This document shows, piece after piece, positions 1-11,606 of a stretch of DNA of 64,000 nt; position 1 is the first letter of the stretch; each line of letters begins with the position of its first letter. The stretch comes from Panax quinquefolius (Eukaryota; Streptophyta; Magnoliopsida; Apiales; Araliaceae). The notes below the pieces were generated by a model. It worked only from the letters and a program-made list of their open reading frames with translations, made no database searches and was not told the DNA's origin. The position numbers and the translations under genes are program-made. Location of the stretch: contig CM035173.1 in assembly GCA_020205615.1 (NCBI GenBank), positions 33,969,280 through 34,033,279 on the forward strand, read 5' to 3'.

Positions 1-69
1 GGAAATGAAAGCGAGGTATCCTCACCTTTTGAAACACCAGTACGTCGTCACGTCAATTTCGAGGACGAA
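1..69 (+). pseudogene. 3' end of a chromovirus integrase ORF (upstream tandem copy)
   Basis: These bases match the last codons of the integrase of element A around 6759-6825 (the stretch reading KARYPHLL, then a region ending FEDE). They run straight into an LTR start at 70. The polypurine tract that normally precedes the LTR, seen at 6829-6843, is missing here, so about 20 bp were lost. The fragment is the tail of another internal region lying upstream of the window. Confidence 0.75.
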
Positions 70-2869
70 TGTAAGACCAAAATTTTTTAAATAAAAGGAA
101 TTTCCTTTATTTATTATTTTGAAATAGTAAGGGTTGATTTGATTAATGTGGATAGTTAAGGGTTAAATCTGCAAATATTTCAAAATAAGCAGTGGTTATA
201 AAATATTCATTATTGTCGGGGAATATTCGTTTGGTCGTGGAATATTAAATCTTGTCGGGGAATATTAAATGCTGACCAGTATGACCCATGTGGAGCCCAT
301 GTGAAAGCGATTGGATGAAAGCGACAAATATAAGTTGTTTTTAAATAGCAGGCGTAGTTATTCACAGATTATCTTGTTGGAATACCGGTGGTTAAAAACA
401 CACTTGTCTGGCGTTGTTGAGCAGTAGCTTTGCGGTATTGCACCAATTATTGATTCTTACGTGAAGGCCTTTACTCGATAATGGTTACTGATAATTCTTA
501 TTCGATTATTTTATTGAGTTAATAATTCTTTGCGTTGATATTTTATATTCTTTGTTGTTTGATAATTGTCATTTACGGTATTTTTCATTATCGAAGCAAT
601 AATTCATATTATCTGAATAATATTATTAGATAACATTATTGGCAATGTCTAGAAAGTTACATCTAAGGAGAGGTTTGGTCACCTACTAATTGCTTGCCGA
701 TGAAGAAATTCTTATTGGAAAGCCCCTCTTTCTGAGGAGCTGCACGGTTGTCGATATTGTGATTACTGTAATATTATTTGTGAATAATTAATTATTGATT
801 TATATGATGAGGAAAATATTGATTTTATGTGGATATAGATGGAGAAAATTTTTAAAATGACAATTGTTGAAAATTAATATTTTATCTTTTACGATAAAAT
901 AATTCATTTAAATATATTATTTTAATAATATATTAGCGGTGATATTTTACAACGAATGTGGGATATATGAGTATCTGAGGAGGAAAGTATTTTTTGTTGC
1001 AATAAATGTTTAAAACATGTTAAACATGTCGGTGGACCCCATTTATTGGTGAAATTTGATTATAGCTTTGTAAAATTGCCCGTTTGTGGATTTCGGTCAA
1101 TTTTGATTGGAATTTGGAAAAACTTTCTTCTGCAAAGTTGTAGAGAATTGAATTTCCTATAAAAACTCGCGAGATTTGAATTTTTCTGATGAAAGGGCTA
1201 TTTATTATGAATTATTGAAGTTAGAAGCTCAAAATAATTGATTTTGGAAGTTTAAAATATTTAAAATTAGAAAAACGTTTTTCTTATTTTTTTCTAGAAG
1301 GTGGCATGTGTTTGATGGCTGAAATCAGATTCTAGACATGTGTGAAAATAATATAATTATATTATTAATTTATTAAATTTTACGCTTTGGTATTCTAGCG
1401 ATTTTCTATAAATAGGGTCTTGGGTTAGAATTGAAAATCACACGAAGCTGAAGTTTTTCTCTCTCTATATTATCGGCGTATTCTTGTGAGTATTTTGAGT
1501 ATACTTTGAGTATTGCTGCTATACGGTGCAAGTCAAGTCATAGCCTTTATATCAGGTGTTTTAATTTAAATCTTGATCTTTCGAGGTAAGGGATATTATT
1601 TTTTTTTCGTAATGATATTATTTCTTGATATCATTATCTTTGAAATATTGATCTGAAGTTTTTATCAAATTTGGAACTTTTTCATGTCGGGGTTACTTAT
1701 TCATGGGTTTCTTATTCATGAGTTCTTATTCACGATTCTTATTAATGATTCTTATTCACGAGTTCTTATTCACGAGTACTATTCATGAAGCGTGAAGATG
1801 TTTTTGTGGAATTTCTATCTTTTGGTGTCGGAGTTACTATTCACGTATCGGCCTTTATTCACGATATCTGACCTTATTCACGTATCTGATCTTATTCATA
1901 GAAAAATAAAATTTCTTCTTTTTTGTCAAAACATCTAATACGGATACTAACTCTGATTGTATCCGTGTTTTGATCATTCTTGAATTTTACACCACTATGA
2001 TTATTTTTGAGGTATTTTTGGGCGTGGATAAAACAAAGTACGAATCCTTAATCCTTAATCCTTGTCATTTTGTTTCCTTTGGATTCGTTTCAAAAAAATA
2101 TTTTTCATCATCCTCGGTCTTAAATGATGATATTATGGAATATCTTTGGCTGTAGTGCAAAGATGAATGATTTTGAAGAATATCTTTGGCTGTAGTGCAA
2201 AGATGAGCAGTGTTGAGATGACATGATGGAGATTGATTAATATCTTTGGCTTTGTAGTGCAAAGATGAGCAGTGTTTAAATGAACATGACCGGTGATGAA
2301 TATCTTTGGCTGTAGTGCAAAGATGAATATTTGATTCGGATGTATATTGATTGATGTTACGAGGATAAAATATTGATGATGAATTTATTAAATTCATAGA
2401 TTATAGTAGATTTCATTTCTACGTAACTCTTCTATGAATTATTATTTCATTGCGAATATTGATTTAAAATTTGTTGTCTATTGTATTCTATCAGATTTTT
2501 TCCTGTTGAAGACTAACGATAATTTGTTGTATATTATCTTAGTCGTAATATTCTTCTTTGGCTAGTTGAGCTCACCCTTTTCCTTGTTGTTCCATTTTTT
2601 TTCGGGGGCGAGAATGTAGCGAGTCTTAGTAGGGGTATGGAATGAAGGTTCTAGAGAGAGTTGTTTAGTAGTCCTCACCATTTTGTAAAATAATGAATCA
2701 ATAATTATGATGGGGATTTATTTGCGTGTGGATATTATGCAGATGGCAATATTTCGTATTTAAACTCAAAGTTTATATGTTGTAATAATAAAGTTGTAGT
2801 TATTTACGTACCATGTATTTGGCGACTCGAGAATGGGTTGGATGGAATGGACTATTTTGGGGCGTCGCG
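70..2869 (+). repeat. Element A 5' LTR (Ty3/gypsy chromovirus)
   Basis: The 2.8-kb LTR starts TGTAAGACC and ends in a degraded form of GGGGGCGTCACA. It matches the LTRs at 6844-9665, 43932-46838 and 50766-53550 along its length. A TATA box (TATAAATA) lies at 1407-1414, so about 1.3 kb is U3 and over 1.4 kb is transcribed R-U5. The leader holds a short tandem array built on TTATTCATGAGT (about 1690-1880) and four hairpin units (2141-2330). It differs from its 3' partner by many small indels, which suggests an old insertion, sequence error, or both. Confidence 0.9.
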
Positions 2870-2870
2870 G

Positions 2871-2888
2871 TTGGTATCGAGCTTAGGG
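2871..2888 (+). promoter_or_regulatory. Primer binding site of element A
   Basis: TTGGTATCGAGCTTAGGG lies just inside the 5' LTR. It is a degraded form of TGGTATCAGAGC, the complement of the initiator tRNA-Met 3' end used by most plant LTR elements. Element C keeps a better version at 33121 (TTGGTATCAAAGC). Confidence 0.75.
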
Positions 2889-3056
2889 ATATGATCTCTG
2901 GCGGAGATCGGGGAATAGAACTAGGAGGAGAGGCGAGTAAATCCGCCCGCTAGTGTGTCCTACCTAAGCTTATTTGTTAGTTAGTCGATATATAGGGATA
3001 TTATGTGATATATTGATTTCCTTAATTAAACCCTTATTTTATGGCGATATTTGAGA

Positions 3057-4275
3057 ATGTCATTGAGAATAATATTAATGATTGGAGTAAATGAGGGTAG
3101 TGGAGATGCTGTACTCACCAGCGAGGAGAGCGTGCAACAAGTGGCAATGTTCCTCCTGTGAACAACACCCTTTGGCGAGATGATGAGCGAGGGATGTTTA
3201 GAAGTTTTTTGCGAGTTCATGCAAAATCGACGAGGAGACTTCGTGTTCAAAATGAGGAGAGAAATGATAGCGATTCACGGGTGGTCACGACCCAGCGATT
3301 CAAAAGTTGGGACCACGAGTGCAGGGAAAGCGGATCCGATTAAAAAGGCGGAGGCGTGGGTCAAACAAATTACCAAGATATTCGATGTCTTGGGATGCGG
3401 GAGAACAGAAAGTTCCATTCGCCACCTTTATGTTAAAGTGGCGAGGTGATTCTTGGTGGGAATACATGAAGCGTACCCATCGGTTGCACTTTTCGGCATG
3501 TCATGTGAGAGCGTTTGAAGCAGATTCAATGACAAGTACTTCCACGAAAGTATTCGTCGTATGAAGGAAGTGGAGTTTATTAGACTAGAAGCGAGAATAA
3601 CATGGCGGTGTCCCGATCTGGCGAAGTTGGCGGAGTTATCGAGTTTGCACCTCATTTGGTGGAGAATGAGGAGCGTATATGGCGGATGTTTACGAGAGGT
3701 TTGAAACCCGACATCGTCGATATCTCATTTCTCATAAATTTTCTCTCTATTCGAGATGTTGTCAGCGGGGCTCGATTGTTAGAAGCGAGATACTTGAGTA
3801 CGTTCAATGGGGACCATAACGAGGATCATCTAGAAGATAGCGGTCATCGAATCGCGATAACCCGGCGGAGAAAGAAGAATCTGAGACAAAGCGGTAACCA
3901 CTACGGTGGTAATCGTGGCCATGAAAATAGAAGAAGCGAGTCGGGAGGAGATTTTAAAAGGAGATTCAACAACGACCATGTGAAGGCGTCGGCGCCGATA
4001 GCAACTAGTTTTAGGGAGGAGAGCGACCACCGGTCGTATGTTATAAATCTTGGAAAAGAGGGACATATCGGTCCAAGCTGCCCTAGCAGTTTAAGGTATG
4101 CTATAATTGTGGAAAAGAAGGACATATCGCTCGAGATTATGCGATATCGAAACCCGATCCAGTGGGAATGGTGACTCAAAAGGATGTCCCGAGAAAAGTC
4201 AAAGTCAGCGGTTCTGGAAGAAGCGTTTGTCGTGTATTTGGGTCAAAATCACGAGGAACCCGAGCGAAGTTAGCA
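3057..4275 (+). pseudogene. Element A gag (frameshifted)
   Basis: A decayed Gag polyprotein gene, normally encoding capsid and nucleocapsid for the virus-like particle. The start is set by the ATG at 3057, aligned to the cleaner starts at 33307 (C) and 11418 (B). The capsid region is read in pieces across three frames (KVPFATFML-like near 3410, then EFAPHLVENEERIWRMFTRGLKP at 3640-3710). The nucleocapsid ends with a zinc knuckle, CYNCGKEGHIARD in ideal form, at about 4096-4135. An upstream second knuckle near 4040 has lost cysteines. Many 1-2 bp indels break the frame; no intact Gag can be made. Confidence 0.85.
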
Positions 4276-4284
4276 GGTTAGTTA

Positions 4285-4600
4285 ATTATAAATTCTTGCG
4301 AAGTTTATACCTTACTAGATATGGGTTCTACCCATTCTTTTATCTCTCTTACTTGCGCTCAGCGTTTGAACTTGACTACGGAGAAATTAAACTTTGACCT
4401 ATCTGTGGAGACTCCATTAGGAGAAACTTTCATTACATCCGTTGTTTAAAAATCTTGCTTGATTCAAGTTGGCACTATCACATTACTGTTAACCTTATTT
4501 CTATAGAGATATTTGCTTTTGATGTGATTTTAAGGTTAACTACTCATCATGCCAAAATTGATTGCTTTTCGTAAGGTTGTTAGTTTTCATATTCCTAAGC
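4285..4600 (+). pseudogene. Element A retropepsin remnant
   Basis: This follows gag and encodes the aspartic protease that cuts the Gag-Pol polyprotein. The active-site stretch reads LLDMGSTHSF (4312-4341), where B keeps LLDTGATHSF, so the catalytic DTG has become DMG. The following NLTTEKLNFDLSVETPLGE stretch is well kept; stops appear from about 4447 onward. Non-functional. Confidence 0.8.
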
Positions 4601-4739
4601 AACTTTGTTATTGAATTCAAACAATCAAACCATTGTAATCAAACATTTTCATATCAAAGCCATGAAGTCATTCGTTTATTACGGATGTCGAGTTTTCTTA
4701 GTCCGTGTTATGGATTTGAATAAAGACACGTCGATTTGA

Positions 4740-6830
4740 ATAATATTCTTGTTGTTATTGATTTTTCTGGCGTATTTTCTGAAGAATTTCTTGGCTTACT
4801 CCCAAAGCACGATATTAAATTTTGTATCGACTTTGAACCCGGTACAAAACTTCATTTCTAAAATCTCATATCGAATGGCTCTATTGAACTTGAGGAGTTA
4901 AAAATTCAACTATAAATTTGGTACTGAGCCTTTATCTTGTGACTTCCTTTGTGGAATTCACTAAGCGGACTCTCTGTAGGGGCGTCGTATTAGATGCGAT
5001 AGTAAAGCGATAGGTGTCATTGTGACGTCTTTATCAAGATTGGGATATGAGTCGCGAGTTGAGAGCAACCTAAGTCGAATCGAAATCGTAGCTTTTGAGG
5101 CTTAGTTGGTTATTATCGGAGATTCGTGGAAGGATTTTCTTGAATCGCTACTCCATTAACTTAACATGGTGACTCGAAAAGATACAAAATTCGAATGGAA
5201 GCGAGGAATGTGGGAAGAGATTGAAGAGCTCGAGAGGAGACTCATTTCGCACATATTCTAACCATACCATCTTGGAAAAGCGAGCGTGGTAGTGGTGACG
5301 CGTTGAGTAGAAGATCATATGCGAGGAGCGAGTGCGATGATGTCAAGTATCTCGCGTAGAGCCAACTTTAATAGAAAAAGTTAAGGTTGCTCGAGCCCGC
5401 AGGCCGGAGTTGATCGTATGAAGAAGAAAGTCTGAGAAGGAGCTATTAGGGCGAGAATTGATGAAGAAGGAATACTTGAGTCCACTCTAGACTTTGTGTT
5501 CTAACGACTACGATTTGAAGTACAAATTATGATGGAGGCACACAATACGCCATTTGCAATCCATCACGGAAGTACTAAAATGTATCGTGATCTTGACATA
5601 CATTTTGGTGGAACAATATGAAGAGAGAGATTGCAAAGTTTATCTCGATGTGTTTAACTTACCCAGCGTGTAAAAAGGCGGAGCATCTTGTACCTAAGGG
5701 TCCGTTGCAACCACTTGAGAGATTAGGAATGGAAGTAGGAACACATTACTATGGATTTAGATTACGGGTCTTCTACGGTTTCTCAAGGCATCAATCTTAT
5801 TTGGGTTATTGTTGATAGATTAACCAAAGTCTGCTCATTTCTTACCAAATCGAGAGACTTATTCCTTGAGCGTCTTTCTAGTATATGCGTAAATGAGATT
5901 GTGAGATTGCATGGCATGCGGTATCCATAGTTTTAGATCGTGACCCAAGATTCACTTCATGATTTTGGGTTAGCTTGTAAAAAGCTATGGAGCGCAATTT
6001 CTGATTGATTTGGCATACCATCCTCAAGCGGATGAAGCAATCGAGAAAGGACTACTCAAACTCTTGAAGATATATTAAAACTCGTGTCCTAGATTTCAAA
6101 GGAAGTTGGGATAAGTACTTGCCATTGGTGGAATTCTCATACAACAATAGTTATTAAACAAATATAGGCATGGTTCCATTGAAGCATTATATGGACGAAA
6201 ATGTCGTTTCTCGATATGTTGGGATGAGGTGGGTGAAGCAACATTGTTGGGACCCGAGTTTAATACGTATGATATGACTAGAAAAGATCAAATGATTCGA
6301 CAGCGTATACAAAGCGGCACAAGATCGACAAAAGAGTTATGCGGATCTTCATCGAAAGGGCGTGGAATTTAATGTGGGGATCATGTATTATTGCGAGTTG
6401 CTCCATGGAAGGAGTTACAAGATTTGGGAAGAGAGGAAAGCTCGATCCACGATTTATTGGTCCATTTCAAATTCTTGATAGGAAGTAGGAAATGTAGCTA
6501 TAGACTTGCGTTACCTCAAAGTATGTCTCGTGTTCATAATGTGTTTCACATATATCGTGCCGTAAATATGTGAAAGACCCGAACCACGTTATAGAGTTAG
6601 AAGCCCAGGACGAGATAATAGAAGACTTAGCGTATGAGGAGGTACTGTCAAGATTTTGGATAGGAAGAAGCATGTCCTACAGCATGAAAGGTTATACCAC
6701 AAGTTAAAGTTTTGTGGAAGAATCATCTTTATAGAGAAATATTTTGGGAATTGGAAGCGGAAATGAAAGCGAGGTATCCTCACCTTTTGAAAACACACCG
6801 AATGCGTCGATTTCGAGGGCGAAATTTCAT
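4740..6830 (+). pseudogene. Element A pol remnant lacking the RT core and RNase H
   Basis: The N-terminal part of reverse transcriptase is recognisable near 4780-4900 and the '[10 protein letters not shown]' end of the RT region near 5110-5145. The whole RT palm between them is missing and replaced by about 150 bp of unrelated sequence. RNase H is also absent: the text jumps from the RRLIS stretch (about 5240) to the 'YHxGKAxVV' end (5262-5295). Integrase follows in pieces: N-terminal region 5490-5680, core 5740-6110, C-terminal half 6170-6830 with the chromodomain-like end. The exact loss of RT and RNase H is shared with element D, so the copy depends on proteins from other elements. Numerous stops and frameshifts. 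Confidence 0.85.
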
Positions 6831-6843
6831 AAGGAGAGGAGGT

Positions 6844-9665
6844 TGTAAGACCCGAAATTTTTTAAATAAAAGGAATTTCCTTTATTTATTATTTTGAAAT
6901 AGTAAGGGTTGATTTGATTAATGTGGATAGTTAAGGGTTAAATATGCAAATATTTCAAAATAATGAGTGGTTATAAAATATTCATTGTTGTCGGGGAATA
7001 TTCGTTTGGTCGTGGAATATTAAATCTTTGTCGGGGAATATTAAATGCGACAGTATGACCATGTGTGGGCCCATGTGAAAGCGATTGGATGAAGAAAGCG
7101 ACAAATATAAGTTGTTTTTTAAATAGCAGGCGTAGTTATTACAATTTATCTTGTTGGAATACCGGTGGTTAAAAACACTAATGTCTGGCGTTGTTGAGCA
7201 GTAGCACTGCGGTATTGCACCAATTATTGATTCTTACGTGAAAGGGCACTACTCGATAATGGTTCTGATAATTCTTTATTCGATTATTTTATTGAGTTAA
7301 TAATTCTTTGCGTTGATATTTTATATTCTTTGTTGTTTGATAATTGTCATTACACGGTATTTTTCATTATCGAAGCAATAATTCATATTATCTGAATAAT
7401 ATTATTAGATAACATTATTGGCAATGTCTAGAAAGTTACATCTACAGGAGAGGTTTGGTCACACTAATTGCTTGCGCCCGATGAAGAAATTCTTATTGGA
7501 AAGCCCCTCTTTCACAGGAGCGCACTGGTTGTCGATATTGTGATTACGTAATATTATTTGTGAATAATTAATTATTGATTTATATGATGAGGAAAATATT
7601 GATTTTATGTGGATATAGATGGAGAAAATTTTAAAATGACAATTGTTGAAAATTAATATTTTATCTTTTACGATAAAATAATTCATTTAAATATATTATT
7701 TTAATAATATATTACTTGGTGATATTTTACAACGAATGTGGGATATATGAGTATCTGAGGAGGAAGAGTATTTTTGTTGCAATAAATGTTTAAAACATGT
7801 TAAACATGTCGGTGGACCCCATTTATTGGTGAAATTTGATTATACTTTGTAAAATTGCCCGTTTGTGGATTTGGGTCAATTTTGATTGGAATTTGGAAAA
7901 ACTTTCTTCTGCAAAGTTGTAGAGAATTGAATTTCTATAAAAACTCGCGAGATTTGAATTTTCTGATGAAAGGGCTATTTATTATGAATTATTGAAGTTA
8001 GAAGCTCAAAATAATTGATTTTGGAAGTTTAAAATATTTAAAATTAGAAAAACGTTTTTCTTATTTTTTTCTAGAAGGTGGCATGTGTTTGATGGCTGAA
8101 ATCAGATTCTAGACATGTGTAGAAAATAATATAATTATATTATTAATTTATTAAATTTTTTAACTTTGGTGTTCTAAGCGATTTCTATAAATAGGGTCTT
8201 GGGTTAGAATTGAAAATCACACTTTAGAAGCTGAAGTTTTTCTCTCTATATTATCGGCGTATTCTTGTGAGTATTTTGAGTATACTTTGAGTATTGCTAT
8301 ATCTGGTGCAAGTCAAGTCATAGCCTTTATATCCAGGTGTTTAAATTTAGAAATCTTGATCTTTCGAGGTAAGGGATATTATTTTTTTTAGTAATGATAT
8401 TATTTCTTGATATCATTATCTTTGAAATATTGATCGAAGTTTTTATCAAATTTGGAACTTTTTCATGTCGGGGTTCTTATTCATGAGTTCTTATTCATGA
8501 GTTCTTATTCATTCAAGATTCTTATTCATGAGTTCTTATTCACGATTCTTATTCACGAGTACTATTATGAAGCGTGAAGATGTTTTTGTGGAATTTCTAT
8601 CTTTTGGTGTCGGAGTTACTATTCACGTATCGGCACTTATTCACGATATCTGGCATTTATTCACGTATCTGGGTATTATTCATAGAAAAATAAAATTTCT
8701 TCTTTTCGTCAAAACATCTAATACGGATACTAACTTTCTGATTGTATCCATGTTTTGATCATTCTTGAATTTTACACCACTATGATTATTTTTGAGGTAT
8801 TTTTGGGCGTGGATAAAACCAAAGTACGAATCCTTAATCCTTAATCCTTGTCGTTTTGTTCCTTTGGATTCGTTTCTTAAAAATATTTTCATCATCCTCG
8901 GTCTTAAATGATGATATTATGGAATATCTTTGGCACTGTAGTGCAAAGATGAATGATTTCTGAAGAATATCTTTGGCTGTAGTGCAAAGATGAGCAGTGT
9001 TGAGATGAACATAATGGAGATTGATTAATATCTTTGGCACTGTAGTGCAAAAGATGAGCAGTGTTTAAATGAACATGACTAAGTGATGAATATCTTTGGC
9101 ACTGTAGTGCAAAGATGAATATTTGATTGAGATGTATATTGATTGATGTTCTGAGGATAAAATATTGATGATGAATTTATTAAATTCATAGATTATAGTA
9201 GATTTCATTCTCTACGTAACTCTTACATGAATTATTATTTCATTGCGAATATTGATTTAAAATTTGTTGTCTATTGTATTCTATCAGATTTTTCCTGTTG
9301 AAGACTAACGATAATTTGTTGTATATTATCTTAGTCATAATATTCTCTTCTTGGGCTAGTTGAGCTCACCCTTTTCCTTTTTGTTCCATTTTTTTTCTCG
9401 GGAGGCGAGAATATAGCGAGTCTTAGTCGGGGTATGGAATGAAGGTTCTAGAGAGAGTTGTTTAGTAGTCCTCACCATTTTTGTAAAATAATGAATCAAT
9501 AATTATGATGGGGATTTATTTGCGTGTGGATATTATACAGATGGCAATATCGTATTTAAACTCAAAGTTTATATGTTGTAATAATAAAGTTGTAGTTATT
9601 TACGTACCATGTATTTGGCGACTCGAGAATGGGTTGGATGGAATGGACCTATTTTGGGGGCGTCG
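6844..9665 (+). repeat. Element A 3' LTR
   Basis: It begins TGTAAGACCCG after the purine-rich AAGGAGAGGAGGT (6830-6843) and ends GGGGGCGTC at 9665, where the final ACA of the consensus is missing. The TATA box is at about 8186. It carries the same tandem and hairpin arrays as the 5' LTR (hairpins 8931-9120). It abuts the RT of minus-strand element B, so A is inserted in B. Confidence 0.9.
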
Positions 9666-10275
9666 TTTTAGAAATAGGCTTTGTACCAAGTTCAAGATCA
9701 ATAAAGAATTCAACTTCACATTCTGGGGGTAGATCGGGAAGTTCTTCAGGAAATACGTCAGGAAATTTACTAACAACATAAATATTATTCAAATCCGACG
9801 TGTCTTTATTCAAATCCATAACATGGGCTAAGAAAGCTTGACATCCGTTTTTCAATAAACAAATAGGTTTATGACTTGATATGACAGTGATTGATTTTAA
9901 TGGTTTAGTTTCTTGAATTCGTGCAACAGGTTGGTTAAGAATATGAAAACTAACAACCTTACGAAAACAATCAATTTTGGCATGATGAGTAGTTAACCAA
10001 TCAATTTCTAAAATCACATCAAAAGCAAGTATCTTTAAAGAGATAAGGTCAATAGGTAATGTGATGGTGCCAACTTGGATTAAACAAGATTTATAAACAG
10101 TGGATGTGATGAAAGTTTCTCCTAACTGAGTCTCCATAGATAAATCAAAGTCTAATTTCTCCGGAGTTAAGTTTAAAAGTTGAGCACAAGCAGGAGAGAT
10201 AAATGAATGGGTAGCACCGGTATCTAGTAAGGTATAAACTTCGCAAGAATTTATGATTAGCTTACTTGTGATCAC
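9666..10275 (-). pseudogene. Element B protease and start of RT (interrupted)
   Basis: The reading frame runs about 200 residues on the minus strand. It begins just after gag with KLIINSCEVYTLLDTGATHSF, which keeps the retropepsin DTG catalytic triad (about 10205-10230). It continues through the flap-like ILAFDVILEIDWL stretch to the conserved start of RT, where the PDVFPEELPDLPPE motif precedes EVEFFIDLELGTKPISK. It then breaks off at 9666 where element A begins. Among the chromoviruses here this protease is the least damaged. The rest of B's pol must lie left of the window. Confidence 0.88.
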
Positions 10276-10284
10276 CTCGTTTGG

Positions 10285-11418
10285 GTTCCTCGCATTTTAA
10301 CCAGTCACGACAAACGCTCTTCCAAGAACCGTTGACTTTGACTTTTTTGGGACAGCCTTTTGAGTCACCATCCCCACTGGACTTGGTTTCGCTACCGTAC
10401 AATCTCGAGCGATATGTCCTTCTTTTCCATAATTATAGCATACCTTGAACTGTTGTGGGCAGTTTGGGCTGATATGTCCCTCTTTTTAACATTTTTAGCA
10501 TACGACTGGTGGTCGTTCTCCTCCCTTAGAACCAGTTGCTGTTGGTGCTGAAGTCTTCACATGGTCATTGTTGAATTTCTTCTTTTTAAAATCTCTCCCC
10601 GACTCGCTTCTTCTATTTTCATGGCCATGATTACCACCAGAGTGGTTATCGCTTTTATCCGTATTTTATTTACTCCGCTGGTTATCGTTTTTCTGATGAC
10701 TACTGTCACCGGTATGATCCTGGTTGTGGTCCCTCTGTTGAGAAATGAGATATTGACCTATGCTGGGTTTTAAACCTCTCAAAAACATCCACGTCATACG
10801 TTCCTCATTCTCCACCAAATGAGGTGCAAAACCGGATAACTCGCAAACTTCGCCTTCATCTTTGGGACAAATCATGTTATTTTGTTCCAATCTAATAAAC
10901 TCCACTTCCTTCATATGACGAATACTTTCAGGAAAGTACTTGTCATTGAACAATTTCTGAAATGTCTCCCAAGACATGCTGAGTGCGGCTGGATGGGTAC
11001 GCTTCACAGATTCCCACCAGTAATCTGCCTCATTACGGAACATAAAGGTGGCGAATGGAACCTTCCGTTCCTCCATGTATCCCAAGATATCAAATATCTT
11101 TGTAATTTACTTGACCCACGTTTCTGCCTTAATCAGATCCGGCTTTCCCCAGAATTCTGGTGGTCCCAACTCTTTGAATTGTTTGGCTATGACAAATCGT
11201 GCGTTTTTTTTATTTCCACATGTATTTTCAACACGAGTCTCCCTCGTCTGATTTTGCATGAACTGCAAAAAGCTTCTAAACATTCCGTCGTTCATCATCT
11301 GCTCAGTGGTGTTGTTCACAGGAGGAACATTGTCAGTCTGTTGCACGTTCTCCTCATTGGTGAGTAAAGGTGTCTCCACGGTCTCATTTACTCCCCTGTT
11401 AACATTCTCAGTCGACAT
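10285..11418 (-). pseudogene. Element B gag (near-intact, one stop early)
   Basis: It starts with MSTENVNRGVNETVET at 11418. The capsid domain is well kept: GMFRSFLQFMQN, then AKQFKELGPPEFWGKPDLIKAE, then KVPFATFMFRNEADYWWE, then LFNDKYFPESIRHMKEVEF. A nonsense codon (TAA) sits at about 11107-11109, where the related WVKQITK motif has CAA for Q; reading continues in the same frame after it. The C-terminal zinc knuckle (about 10415-10460) has one cysteine changed to tyrosine (CYNYGKEGHIARDC), and the second knuckle (10480-10510) carries stops. It is the best Gag in the window, but it is inactive. Confidence 0.88.
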
Positions 11419-11589
11419 TCTCAAATACTGCCATAAAACAAGGGTTAATTAAAGAAATCAATATATCACATAATATCCCTAAATACTGACCAACCAATAA
11501 ATAAGCTTAGGTAAGACATACTAGCGAAGGTTTTACTCATCTCTCCCCTCCTAGTTCTATTTCTCGACCTCCGCCAGAGATCATATCCC

Positions 11590-11606
11590 TAAGCTCTAAT
11601 ACCAAC
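11590..11606 (-). promoter_or_regulatory. Primer binding site of element B
   Basis: On the minus strand the sequence next to the LTR reads GTTGGTATTAGAGCTTA. This matches the initiator tRNA-Met primer site TGGTATCAGAGC with one change, and fixes the orientation of B. Confidence 0.75.

Noticed and set aside
2141..2330. Evenly spaced repeats considered as a CRISPR-like array
   Set aside because: The host is a plant; the repeats are LTR-internal hairpins with related, not unique, spacers and no cas genes.
2065..2397. 110-codon minus-strand frame with repeated SSLHYxAKDI
   Set aside because: An antisense reading of the LTR hairpin units; the same peptide repeats at 12081-12367, 38168-38368 and 46081-46278 only because the repeat recurs.
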